Shown: positions 6,627-15,933 of the stretch, one piece after another
Layout of the letters: every line of letters begins with the position of its first letter
Position numbering within the stretch: the stretch's first letter is position 1
From: an uncultured Erysipelotrichaceae bacterium
GTDB lineage: Bacteria > Bacillota_I > Bacilli_A > RFN20 > CAG-826
NCBI GenBank assembly: GCA_902798595.1
Contig: CADBXE010000002.1
Coordinates: 1 to 49,530, forward strand
Reading direction: 5' to 3'
Length of the DNA: 49,530 nt
Program-made: the position numbers and the translations under genes
Notes under the pieces: model-generated
What the model was told of the DNA's origin: nothing
The model's database searches: none
The model's input: only the letters and a program-made list of their open reading frames with translations

Positions 6627-7511
6627 CTACATATACATAATTGCAAATATTAAGATAATGATTACCAGGTGTAGTGGATAGTAAAGATAACACCCATACT
6701 GGAACCATTTTCTATTATATCCGCGGCTTCCGTTATAAAGCAAAATAAACGCTCCAGCAATAATTGCGAAGATTTGAATGCTTGTCATCGCATTAGGCAT
6801 GTAGTAGATATTTGCACTGATATATGATTCTGATAAATAGAATACAACAGCGAAAACCACTAGTAGTAAAGCGCTAATTAAGTTAATCGCATTTCTTTCT
6901 AAATTACTGCCTTTATAGAGGTCAGGATCTGTACCAGATTGTGAACTAAGCATTTTAACGAATACGCCCCCTAATAAGTGAGCGAAATAGAAACCAATAA
7001 TTAAGGTAATACCAAACCAGCCATACTGGGTGCGTAGGAAATATGGAAACCATAGGACCTCGCCTTGGCAACCACACGCATCGTGACATGACGCAATGTA
7101 AGAAGTAATGCCATACGCTAAAGGCAATAGGGCTAATAACTTGATATACCATTTCTTTTGTTTTAAGAGGAATATCGCAACCGCACCTAAAAGTAGGTCA
7201 ATAAAAATCACGCCAGCATTTTTCATTGAACCGCCGTTATTTTTAATAAAAGGAACAACTTCGGTGAGGACAATAATTAACGATATGCTCGCGGCCATAA
7301 CGCCTAATCTTAAAGCATACTTTTTATAGTTATGGGTATGGATGACACCTTCTGCAATCATAAAGCAGAAAAGCGGTAGGGCTAATCTACCAATATAACG
7401 AAACGGCTCAATATCAAAAGTTAAACCGATGTGATCGATTGTCATAGTGACTAAAGCAATAACCTTGAGCCAAAAACTGCTTAATATGAGAGGAAATCTA
7501 CGATTTTGCAT
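6627..7511 (-). CDS. TraX family membrane protein
   Basis: A 294-residue polytopic membrane protein with about eight hydrophobic segments. TraX-family signatures are visible: the N-terminal LKVIALVTMTIDHIG, then YIGRLALPLFCFMIAEG, and the C-terminal WFQYGCYLYYPLHLVIIIL. F-plasmid TraX acetylates pilin, but chromosomal homologues in Firmicutes are not tied to conjugation and may acetylate surface or secreted molecules. No conjugation genes are present here, so a cell-envelope acyltransferase role is the best inference. It overlaps the upstream CPBP gene by 14 nt, has no separate ribosome site, and is probably translated by coupling. Confidence 0.82.
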   Translation of the reverse strand: MQNRRFPLILSSFWLKVIALVTMTIDHIGLTFDIEPFRYIGRLALPLFCFMIAEGVIHTHNYKKYALRLGVMAASISLIIVLTEVVPFIKNNGGSMKNAGVIFIDLLLGAVAIFLLKQKKWYIKLLALLPLAYGITSYIASCHDACGCQGEVLWFPYFLRTQYGWFGITLIIGFYFAHLLGGVFVKMLSSQSGTDPDLYKGSNLERNAINLISALLLVVFAVVFYLSESYISANIYYMPNAMTSIQIFAIIAGAFILLYNGSRGYNRKWFQYGCYLYYPLHLVIIILIFAIMYM

Positions 7512-8331
7512 ATGCTCTAATAAATACTGTCAATAAAGCGTAAGAATTATATAACACGTGAGCGGTCATAGAGCACGCTGGTCCACGATGTTCATATGCT
7601 AATGTTAATATAAAACCAGTCACTATGTAAGTTGGTAATGACTGAAACTCCAAAACAATATCTTTTGCTTCAAAATCAAAATGAATAAATGCGAAGACAA
7701 TACTGACCACAACGAAGGCTACATATTTGTTATATCTTCTAAGAAAAGAGAATAAGCCAACACGATAAGTTAATTCTTCACAAAGAGGGCCGATTATGCA
7801 AAGAACAGGAATTGAAAAAAGAGGATAACTTAATGCTACAGTTTCAATTGTGTCTTGGTTAACGTTGTTATCAATTTTAAAAAATAGTGACATGATAGCG
7901 CCCAAGATAACTGACGCCATGACTACCGTCACCGCATATCCGATACCGTATATATAATCGATTCCATTAGTGTATTTCTCAACGAAGTACTTTCGTCTAC
8001 CAGTGAATAAGGCCAACACCAACAAGCTAACAAGCATGGTACTGTAGATGATGGTCATGAAGGTGATACTTTTAAAAGCGTTATCACCTGGGAAGGCATC
8101 TTTAAATAGAGAAACGATGAATTCTAGGATGAACATCCCAAAAAAAGCAAACCCCACAAGGAACATCCCAATTTGTACAAAAGGGTGGAAAAAAACTGCC
8201 CTCTCTGGCATGCGTTTTATTCTGAATATATCGTTGTATTTTTGACATTTAGGACATTTATTCAATGCCCTGTCATGATATGTATCGCAATGCGGGCACC
8301 TTGTCTTCGGGTACAATTCATCTATCAACAT
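7498..8331 (-). CDS. CPBP-family intramembrane glutamic protease with N-terminal zinc ribbon
   Basis: A 277-residue membrane protein. Residues 12-29 carry a zinc ribbon (C12, C15, C26, C29), followed by about seven membrane helices. The CPBP/Abi catalytic motif 1 is EELTYR (E185, E186, R190), motif 2 is FAFIHFDF with H217, and motif 3 is the later H258-x3-N262. This matches the Rce1-like group whose bacterial members process or protect against small peptides; the substrate is unknown. The added N-terminal zinc ribbon is seen in some Firmicutes relatives and would face the cytoplasm. First gene of the operon with TraX-like and trxA. Confidence 0.87.
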   Translation of the reverse strand: MLIDELYPKTRCPHCDTYHDRALNKCPKCQKYNDIFRIKRMPERAVFFHPFVQIGMFLVGFAFFGMFILEFIVSLFKDAFPGDNAFKSITFMTIIYSTMLVSLLVLALFTGRRKYFVEKYTNGIDYIYGIGYAVTVVMASVILGAIMSLFFKIDNNVNQDTIETVALSYPLFSIPVLCIIGPLCEELTYRVGLFSFLRRYNKYVAFVVVSIVFAFIHFDFEAKDIVLEFQSLPTYIVTGFILTLAYEHRGPACSMTAHVLYNSYALLTVFIRAYAKS

Positions 8332-8354
8332 TTTCTTTTAATCCTATTAAAAAA

Positions 8355-8360
8355 ATTATA
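8355..8360 (-). promoter_or_regulatory. -10 box of the CPBP-TraX-trxA operon
   Basis: A consensus TATAAT sits 23 nt upstream of the ATG at 8331 on the minus strand, with AGGA between them. The -35 match is weak. Next to it, ATAACTT-TTTT-AAGTTAT (8386-8403) is a perfect 7-bp inverted repeat in the space between this gene and the divergent giant gene; it may be an operator or a 5' RNA hairpin. Confidence 0.4.
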
Positions 8361-8416
8361 CACTAAATACAGGTCTTGTTTAGCAATAACTTTTTTAAGT
8401 TATCACAGTTGGCATT

Positions 8417-11400
8417 ATGAAATTCGATTTCCAAGCGATTACCGGTTACTTTAATTTAGCGTTAGTGCTTCTTTTTGTGTTGTTTATCGGTGGTGTTGTT
8501 GTTGCTGCCTTTAGAGGTTTGAGGCGTGGTGTTTGGAAATCCACACACAACATGGTGTGCATGCTCTCTCTTGTCATCATCGCTTTTGTTACATTAGATC
8601 CATTATGCAAATTCGTTGAGAACTTTGATTTATCTCCATTCATCAAAGGCTCATTTTTTATAAAAGAAAACCTCGGTGATGGCGCTTTTAATACGTATTG
8701 GGTGCCGATTACTTCTGTTAAAGAAACCGTCACTGAATTCATCAAAGGCTTCTATCTCACGTTCAACGTTTCCGCTACAACTGCTAGTGCGGCTAATTTC
8801 GCCTTTGCTCTAGCGGAATCTGTCATTAAAATCGTTTTATTCCTCGTTGATATTATTTTAATTGTTACCTTAGGTAATCTTTTCAGTTTCATCACTTGGT
8901 ATCTTATTTTTCAACACTTCGTGCCAAAGATTGCACGTAAGACAGTTAAGGTTAGATGGTTGGGCGCTCTTGAAACAGCGGCAACGTTTGTCGTTTTGAC
9001 CGCATTATTCTTCACCCCATTCACTTCCTTAGTAAATTCCCTTAACCAGTCTTATCAACACAACAAACCAAAAAGTGATAATGAAACCATCGTTAACATT
9101 GGCAACTTTGTTGATGCATATAATGATTCCCTATTTGCTAAAATCTTATTTAACTGGACGGTTGATGGTAGTGGTATGACTATTGATACCCGTTTATTCA
9201 GTACTTTTACCACTGGTATCAGCGAAGATGTGAGCATCTCTCTTGTTGGCGAATTGGCAAATCTTACAAACCTTATTGTTATCGGTGCTTCTGGTGTAAC
9301 CTCCACAGATGAAGGCCAATTCTCATATGACCCAATCGGTCTCATTTCTCAAGAAGTTATTGATGGGGCATTTGATGTTTTATCTAATTCCACTTTAATT
9401 ACTTCCGTTCTCCCATTAGTGGCTGACATCGCACTTAACAGTTCGATGATGGATGAATTTATCCCTAATCGCTTAATTGATGTTAGTGACGCTAATTGGA
9501 AGGAAGAAATTGGTTATGTCCAAAACATGGTGGACTGCTTATTCGATAGTGGTGTCATGGATAAACTCATCGTCTACGAAGATGGCAAACAAAAAGTCCG
9601 TACCTTAGAAGGTAATGATATTACTTCCTTTATTGAAGAGATTGTTTTTGATGAACAATTCGATAGTATTCTCGAAATCTTTAAATCAATAGATGATTCT
9701 AGAGTCCTTTCACGTGTGGTTCCTGCGGTGATGTACTATTTCACAACCGCTGACACAACCGGTCAAGTTGGTAAATATTTACCATTATCATGGGAAGAAT
9801 TATCCGAATTTTCTTGGGGTTATGAATGCTATGTTTTATTTGACTTCTTACATAAGGCCGCAACTTTAGACAGAGATTTCATCAAAGCTATCATGGTGAA
9901 AACTAGTGCTTACACCCCTATGGAAGGTGAAGAAGTACCAACATTAGAATCTTTGATTTCTAAACATGTTGATAAGTTTAACGAATTAATGGTTGGTAAG
10001 CTCGATAGTGAAGGTAAACCAGTTAACGTTGATAAATATGGCCGTACAATCGTCTTTAAAGATGGTAAACGTATCGAAGGACGTAATTACTGCTTATTTG
10101 ATATGAAGATGATTGAAAAGGCTTTGCCTTCTGTCGTCGATACACTCTTTGAATTAGATTTCATGAAAGATCTCAGCAAAGATGTAACTGAAAACGACAT
10201 TAACTCTTATCATGGTGCGGTTGAAAAACTTAAACAAGGTGTTATTTTGTCTAATTTCAAACAAGAATTCGGTGCTTTATTGGATATTGTTGGTACAGTT
10301 GCGAAAGATGAAGAATTGCTAACCGCCTTATTTAGTGGTCAAGGCTTAACACCATTAATGAAAGAGTCTAATAATTTCTTCTCTATCGATTCTAAACACA
10401 TTGAATACTTTGGTGATGCTTTCCGCAAGATGGATAAATCATCCTTGCTTTATTACGGCATTGTTCCAATCATTAAAGCCACAATTAATGGTGTAGATGT
10501 AAAAGGCACACTTAACGATATCGGTTTAAAGAGTGAAGTTATCGTCTCCGCGATTGACCATGATATGAAGAAACAAAGTCATACTTTCTTCACCGATTTT
10601 GCCTCTTTATTAGACAATTGGTCTGATTTAGGGAAAATGCAAACCTTAATTGATGGAAACGGTGGCGAAGACCTGATCATGGATAAATTTAAAGATGAAA
10701 ATCTCGTTGATTCCTTAATTAGCATTCTTTCAGTTATTTGGAAAAACCCATTATTTAATCCAACTCCTGAAGCTGGTGATACATATGAAAAGAACGAAAA
10801 CCTCTATAGTTTATTAGAGTTTGTTTTTGGTCAAACAGCAAACATCGGTTTAAAAGTGGAACGTGAAACGTTAAGAAAAGTCGAAACAAATGGTCATACT
10901 TGGGATGACGAATTTGGTGCAATTGGAAATATTATCAAATACATCGCTAATCACGATGTCACTAAAGCTGCGGACATGTTTAACGATGGCTTAAGCAGAT
11001 CATCCATTCTTAATCTTAAGGAAGAGGGTGAAGGCAAAGTAGGCCTACCACGTCTCTTCACTTTAGTGAATGAATCATATATCTTTAAATCAAGTTTAGG
11101 ACCATTCTTAGATGATATGCTTGGTGATGCTTTAAGTGGTTTCTTGACTGATAAAGGCAGTAATGTCTCGTTTGGTAACATCACCAACTGGGCAGAAGAA
11201 GGACAAAGAATTTCTAACTTGTTAGATTCCTTATATAATCTAATTCCTGAAAACGATGCTGAAGCTAAAAACTTCTTGACCAATTTTGATATGTCCAAGC
11301 TTCACAATGTCGTGGAATTAAATGACATGCTCCATCAATTAGCCTATTCTGGTATTTTCACATATATCGATGAAAATAATGTTCAACATTATCAATTTGG

Positions 11401-14400
11401 TCGTTGGTTCTATCAAAAGATTAATGATTCGATGGTCAAATTTAGCGTTAACGCTACTGAATACGACTTATTAGCGGATCCAAAAGCCGCTGATGATGCT
11501 ACATGGTCATGGAAAGAAAGTTGGGGCATTAAACCTGCCGCCGATGTCACTAACCCTGACCCATATTTCGAAGAATATAGACAGACTTATAATCCAGAAT
11601 ACGCTCTTACCGCTACGCATATGATTGCGTATCGCGACTTCGTTTATTTGGGTGGTAAAGCTAACACTGATTCGACATTGCCAACTGATTGGTGCAACTA
11701 TGTTGAATTTACCACCAAGCAAGCAGCTTTCTTAGCTGCCCATAAAGCGGACTTAACAAATGCCACAAGCCCATATCTGACCGATAACGAATGGGGTGCA
11801 TATTTTGGTAGTGATGCCTTCATTAGTGATTACGATGAAGTCTTTAGTTGTGATGAAATCTCTCGTGTTTGTAAGTTTATGACTTACTCTTTACGCGTTA
11901 TTGAAAAGAGAACAGTGGGTCCAAACGCTGGTACTCAAGTACCATTTAACGAACTACCAATTAACGTTTTGGATGGCTTATTGACATCGATTAATAACAC
12001 CAGTTCTTTACGTATTTGCCTATACAACTTCTACCGTGTTGCCGCTGAAAACTTATTAAATGGTTACAGTGCCTTTAACTTATCAAGTGCTTACAATGCT
12101 TATATCGTGGATGCTAATTATGATATGTTTGACTTCGCTAATTCTCGTCCAGCTAGACAAGCTGAGCTTGATAAGATGATTGATTTCTATAAAGTCATCG
12201 ATAAAGCAAAAACTAAAGGTGTCCTTGTCGGTAGTGATTTTGATTATTCCAAGATGAACCAAGATGGCTTTATCAATGATATGAAGAAAGCTATCAACGA
12301 TTTCAATAGTTCTTATATCTTCCATCGTTCAGGCTCTGCAAAAGTTAATGCCTTAACAACATTCCAAGGCCTATTTAATTCCATGCTTGCTCAAAGTAGC
12401 ATTAAAGATGTTATTTATCTAGGCGAGAATTCACCAAAAGACCAAGCTTCCACACTCTACAATAGCAAAAAATCAAAGATTGAATATCTCGTCACTTCTG
12501 TTTTCTTAACTGACCAACAAATTAGTGATCAATCTTTAAACTTTGAAGAACAAAGAAATAGACAAGCTAATGAAATTAATGGCTTAATGGACTGTGTTGA
12601 TTCCTTATATTCCTTGAAGAAGAGTGACGGCACACAAGCTACATCCATTAATGACGCAGACATGAACAAGAGTGAAAACGTCGAAACCATTGAGACACTA
12701 TTCACTAAACTCAATAATAGTGAGCTTCTCTATGACGCTTTACCAAACTCCATCTATAACATCTTCGTACAAAACGACCAATTATCCATTGAAAATGGTG
12801 GCGAAAAGGTTGACTTTAAACGTGTCGACCCATTCTATCATTATTACTTCAATGACCATATTGAAAGAAGTACTCCAAACTTTAATGCTAAATATCTACA
12901 AAAAGATATTACCAGCATCATTTCCTTGTTGACTGATTATCAAGAATTCAATACCCAATTAGATGGTAAGGAAATGTCTGATCCTGCCACCCTTAAAACA
13001 TTGACTGGTACTGGTGGTGCTCTTAAGAGTGTGCTTGTAGATATGCATAATTCTAACTTATTCCATACACCAGCTAGAAACTATGAAGGTTTATCGCCTT
13101 ACTACACCAATAAATACGAAACAGGTACAGGCTTCACATTATTCGAAGAAATGATGTCCAAGATTTGCTCCTTCGTGAAATTAGATACATTCGCTTACGA
13201 TGAAACATTTGCTGATGATGTTTCCAACTATGGTAACGCTTCTAATAAGTTAGTGGCTAAAGTGAACGCTGTCACTCTTGCAGATGATGGTCAAGCTTCA
13301 TCCACAATCTACAGCGTGGGTGAGGGTACAGCTTGGGTGCATGAGATTGATTCGATGAAGAACCTCGCTAATACCGCTGCTGGTTTAGGCAGTGGTTCAT
13401 CCTTGGATGTGTCTAACTTCGAACTCGATAAACTTGCCCCAGCGGACGTCAAGAGCATGCTCACATGCGTTAATGCTTCTGACTTAGTGGGCGATGCCAT
13501 TCCTAAGTTTGTTAAAGATGGTTTCACATCCATTAAGCTTGGCACATTGACAAGCTACAATGATGTTGATTACGCAACATATCGTTTAGGTCAAGTTGCT
13601 TATGGCGGTGCGGATGCTCTTGCTAGCGAAGGTACTGAAATTGATAACATTTATAATGTTATGACCAGCTTATATGTTGGTGATCATTATATTGAAGGCA
13701 TGGATAATTTAACTAACTTTGTTAAAACCACCGAAGGCCAAAACGGTTTAAGAGGTCTAATTAAATATCTCTATTGTTCTCGCATTTTAAATACCAATAG
13801 GAACATGGTTGATGGTTACGATGAACTATATGTCGTTGAAGGTCGTGAGCTCAGCGCGCGTGGCGCATTAATCGTTAACGCTTTAGGTAATGACTTAGCC
13901 CAATACATTGCTAGAGATGCTAATAGTGCTACACCAGTTGCTAATAAACTCCAACAAATTGAAAGAATTAGTCAACTTCTCGCTCTTGACCAATACAAAG
14001 ACGAAGAGGTGAAAACATATACTGTTGAAGCTGAAGGCTTAATCACCTTAATCACTAATAGCGAAGGCAAGATTAACGCTGAAAGCTTATCTTCTGATAA
14101 GTTACAAACAGATGACTTCAGAAATAACACTAAACCAGCATTGTTAACAATTATCTCTTCTTCCTATAATGCTACTAACGAAGCTAATGAAGTGGATTAT
14201 AAACGTTCCGTAATCGCTAGTGAATTTATTTCCGGTGCTTTAAATAACGTTTTAGAAAACGAATATGTGAAGTTGGATAACGTTACTAATTACCCTGGAT
14301 ATGTCTATCGCTTGTTCAGCTTTGCTAACGATGTCGATGATGGCGTTATTAATCTTGAAGATTATCAGACCATGGGCAAGATTGAATGCGATGGTTTAGA

Positions 14401-14713
14401 TGGCATGATTGATGCCTTAGCGCAAGTCAAGAATCTCAACTCAGGTTTGACTCCAGAACAAATAACCGCCTTAAAGAATAACTTCGCAAAGATGGGTTTA
14501 GAAAATGGCAATAATTCTAAGATTGCTCAAGCTATCTATCTCGCGGAAGCTCATTCCAAATTTAAGTTATTAGCCCTTGTTCCTAATTCCAGAATGGAAT
14601 TCTTTACTCCTGTAAACGAAACATCAACAAACGAAAATGAAGCCAATAACGTTTATAGTAATACCTTCTGTTTTAAGGAATATGGCGAAAGAGTGGAGGC
14701 TTTCTTGTCCTAA
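8417..14713 (+). CDS. Giant membrane-anchored protein: CvpA-like four-helix module plus about 1,890-residue predicted extracellular repeat region
   Basis: At 2,098 residues this is by far the largest gene here, and I do not recognise it as a whole. Membrane helices are seen at about 13-32, 44-61, 135-158 and 183-208. Basic loops at 33-41 (RGLRRGVWK) and 170-180 (KIARKTVKVR) mark the cytoplasmic side, so both the N-terminus and everything after 208 should lie outside. The RGLRRG loop and WLGALETAA resemble CvpA proteins. The exterior part is rich in Asn, Asp and Ser and has few cysteines. It repeats a loose motif of the form L-F-x3-N-x-S-x-L-L-x3-[LIV]-P-x-[LFV], seen near residues 318, 417, 559, 665, 878, 1186, 1425, 1536 and 1677. 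There is no LPxTG, SLH or known enzymatic motif. Codon use resembles its neighbours. The IMPACT gene starts 1 nt after its stop. Confidence 0.85.
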   Translation: MKFDFQAITGYFNLALVLLFVLFIGGVVVAAFRGLRRGVWKSTHNMVCMLSLVIIAFVTLDPLCKFVENFDLSPFIKGSFFIKENLGDGAFNTYWVPITSVKETVTEFIKGFYLTFNVSATTASAANFAFALAESVIKIVLFLVDIILIVTLGNLFSFITWYLIFQHFVPKIARKTVKVRWLGALETAATFVVLTALFFTPFTSLVNSLNQSYQHNKPKSDNETIVNIGNFVDAYNDSLFAKILFNWTVDGSGMTIDTRLFSTFTTGISEDVSISLVGELANLTNLIVIGASGVTSTDEGQFSYDPIGLISQEVIDGAFDVLSNSTLITSVLPLVADIALNSSMMDEFIPNRLIDVSDANWKEEIGYVQNMVDCLFDSGVMDKLIVYEDGKQKVRTLEGNDITSFIEEIVFDEQFDSILEIFKSIDDSRVLSRVVPAVMYYFTTADTTGQVGKYLPLSWEELSEFSWGYECYVLFDFLHKAATLDRDFIKAIMVKTSAYTPMEGEEVPTLESLISKHVDKFNELMVGKLDSEGKPVNVDKYGRTIVFKDGKRIEGRNYCLFDMKMIEKALPSVVDTLFELDFMKDLSKDVTENDINSYHGAVEKLKQGVILSNFKQEFGALLDIVGTVAKDEELLTALFSGQGLTPLMKESNNFFSIDSKHIEYFGDAFRKMDKSSLLYYGIVPIIKATINGVDVKGTLNDIGLKSEVIVSAIDHDMKKQSHTFFTDFASLLDNWSDLGKMQTLIDGNGGEDLIMDKFKDENLVDSLISILSVIWKNPLFNPTPEAGDTYEKNENLYSLLEFVFGQTANIGLKVERETLRKVETNGHTWDDEFGAIGNIIKYIANHDVTKAADMFNDGLSRSSILNLKEEGEGKVGLPRLFTLVNESYIFKSSLGPFLDDMLGDALSGFLTDKGSNVSFGNITNWAEEGQRISNLLDSLYNLIPENDAEAKNFLTNFDMSKLHNVVELNDMLHQLAYSGIFTYIDENNVQHYQFGRWFYQKINDSMVKFSVNATEYDLLADPKAADDATWSWKESWGIKPAADVTNPDPYFEEYRQTYNPEYALTATHMIAYRDFVYLGGKANTDSTLPTDWCNYVEFTTKQAAFLAAHKADLTNATSPYLTDNEWGAYFGSDAFISDYDEVFSCDEISRVCKFMTYSLRVIEKRTVGPNAGTQVPFNELPINVLDGLLTSINNTSSLRICLYNFYRVAAENLLNGYSAFNLSSAYNAYIVDANYDMFDFANSRPARQAELDKMIDFYKVIDKAKTKGVLVGSDFDYSKMNQDGFINDMKKAINDFNSSYIFHRSGSAKVNALTTFQGLFNSMLAQSSIKDVIYLGENSPKDQASTLYNSKKSKIEYLVTSVFLTDQQISDQSLNFEEQRNRQANEINGLMDCVDSLYSLKKSDGTQATSINDADMNKSENVETIETLFTKLNNSELLYDALPNSIYNIFVQNDQLSIENGGEKVDFKRVDPFYHYYFNDHIERSTPNFNAKYLQKDITSIISLLTDYQEFNTQLDGKEMSDPATLKTLTGTGGALKSVLVDMHNSNLFHTPARNYEGLSPYYTNKYETGTGFTLFEEMMSKICSFVKLDTFAYDETFADDVSNYGNASNKLVAKVNAVTLADDGQASSTIYSVGEGTAWVHEIDSMKNLANTAAGLGSGSSLDVSNFELDKLAPADVKSMLTCVNASDLVGDAIPKFVKDGFTSIKLGTLTSYNDVDYATYRLGQVAYGGADALASEGTEIDNIYNVMTSLYVGDHYIEGMDNLTNFVKTTEGQNGLRGLIKYLYCSRILNTNRNMVDGYDELYVVEGRELSARGALIVNALGNDLAQYIARDANSATPVANKLQQIERISQLLALDQYKDEEVKTYTVEAEGLITLITNSEGKINAESLSSDKLQTDDFRNNTKPALLTIISSSYNATNEANEVDYKRSVIASEFISGALNNVLENEYVKLDNVTNYPGYVYRLFSFANDVDDGVINLEDYQTMGKIECDGLDGMIDALAQVKNLNSGLTPEQITALKNNFAKMGLENGNNSKIAQAIYLAEAHSKFKLLALVPNSRMEFFTPVNETSTNENEANNVYSNTFCFKEYGERVEAFLS

Positions 14714-14714
14714 T

Positions 14715-15095
14715 ATGGCCTACACAGTAAAACAACAACATATCAATCAAATTGAGGTGATGAAAAGTAAATTCATCGCCTATTTTCTCCCTTTGAATAG
14801 TGAAGAAGACTTTAAACCATTTCTCGCTAATCTCCGTAAAGAACACAAAAAAGCGCGACATGTTGTCTATGCTTATCGCGTTAATATGAAAAGCAAATCT
14901 AGCGATGATGGAGAGCCAAAAGGTACAGCTGGCCATCCTTTGTTAGAACTGCTTTATAAAAAAGACATTAATAATGTCGCTCTTATAGTGGTAAGATATT
15001 TCGGTGGGACCAAATTAGGGGCCTCACGTTTACTCAGAACCTACTTGCAAGCGGGTATTGATGTTATTACTAGTAGCGAGTTAATCGCTTTATAG
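14715..15095 (+). CDS. Short IMPACT/YigZ-family protein (UPF0029 N-terminal domain only)
   Basis: A 126-residue protein of the IMPACT family. Hallmarks are HVVYAYRV, SSDDGEPKGTAGHPLLELL and the VRYFGGTKLGASRLLRTY core. Typical bacterial YigZ/YvyE proteins are about 205-215 residues with a second ferredoxin-like domain; that C-terminal domain is absent here and the gene stops cleanly after the first. The start at 14715 is chosen because it lies 1 nt after the stop of the giant gene and begins the family N-terminus (MAYTVKQQHINQIEVMKSKF). An in-frame ATG at 14637 lies inside the upstream gene. The family is linked to translation and elongation factors, but its biochemistry is unsettled. Confidence 0.88.
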   Translation: MAYTVKQQHINQIEVMKSKFIAYFLPLNSEEDFKPFLANLRKEHKKARHVVYAYRVNMKSKSSDDGEPKGTAGHPLLELLYKKDINNVALIVVRYFGGTKLGASRLLRTYLQAGIDVITSSELIAL

Positions 15096-15115
15096 AATAG
15101 AAAGGTTAACAACAT

Positions 15116-15931
15116 ATGGCAGAATGCAATCATGACTGTAGTAGTTGCTCGGTTGAAGGATGTGGTGAACGCATCGTTAAGAGCAAGCAAAACGAATTAA
15201 GTAATATTAAAAGAATAATTGCCGTGTTAAGCGGTAAGGGTGGTGTCGGTAAATCCTTCGTCACCTCCTCAATCGCTTCTTATTTGAATAGAAATGGCTT
15301 AAAAGTCGGCATCTTGGACGCCGATATTACTGGCCCAAGTATTCCAAAGGCCTTTGGCATTAAAGAAAAAGCGTACGGCGAAAATAACTTTATTTTCCCA
15401 TGCAAGACACCAGGCGGTATCGAAGTGATGAGCGCTAACTTATTGCTTGATAACGAATCTGATCCAATTCTTTGGAGAGGCCCATTAGTGGGGAACCTTG
15501 TTAAGCAATTCTTTGAAGATGTTGCTTGGGGTGACCTAGATGTCTTATTAATTGATATGCCTCCAGGCACAGGTGATGTGGCTTTAACCACATTCCAAAG
15601 CTTACCAATCGATGATTTAATCATCGTTACTTCCCCTCAAGACTTAGTTTCTTTAATCGTTACTAAAGCTATCAAGATGGCGGAAATGATGAATATTAAC
15701 ATCCTTGGTGTGATTGAAAACATGTCTTATTTAGTTTGCCCAAAATGCGAAGAAAAGATTCCTTTATTTGGTGAATCTCATTTAGAAGGATTTGCAAAGC
15801 AAATGAACTTTAATATTTTAGGCAAATTACCATTAAATAGTGCGAACACCGCACTCATGGATAAGGGAGAAATTGAAAAACTCATTCTTCCAGAAATCCA
15901 ACCAATTATTGATAGAATCAAAGGAGAATAA
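15116..15931 (+). CDS. Mrp/ApbC-type iron-sulfur cluster carrier ATPase
   Basis: A 271-residue P-loop ATPase of the Mrp/NBP35 group, which transfers Fe-S clusters to apoproteins in the cytoplasm. The deviant Walker A is GKGGVGKS (residues 40-47). Walker B-type LLIDMPPGTGD lies at 144-154, and the cluster-binding CxxC is C208-P-K-C211. The N-terminus carries extra cysteines (C4, C8, C11, C16) reminiscent of the NBP35 N-terminal cluster, though with different spacing. A GAAAGG ribosome site lies upstream. The next gene (aminopeptidase P) starts 2 nt after its stop. Confidence 0.9.
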   Translation: MAECNHDCSSCSVEGCGERIVKSKQNELSNIKRIIAVLSGKGGVGKSFVTSSIASYLNRNGLKVGILDADITGPSIPKAFGIKEKAYGENNFIFPCKTPGGIEVMSANLLLDNESDPILWRGPLVGNLVKQFFEDVAWGDLDVLLIDMPPGTGDVALTTFQSLPIDDLIIVTSPQDLVSLIVTKAIKMAEMMNINILGVIENMSYLVCPKCEEKIPLFGESHLEGFAKQMNFNILGKLPLNSANTALMDKGEIEKLILPEIQPIIDRIKGE

Positions 15932-15933
15932 TT

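Noticed and set aside
10951-11298. 115-residue minus-strand open frame inside the giant gene
   Set aside because: No ribosome site, no recognisable domain, low-complexity Ser/Leu/Lys composition typical of antisense frames here.
15280-15624. 114-residue minus-strand open frame opposite the Mrp gene
   Set aside because: Shadow of a clear P-loop ATPase; no start signal.
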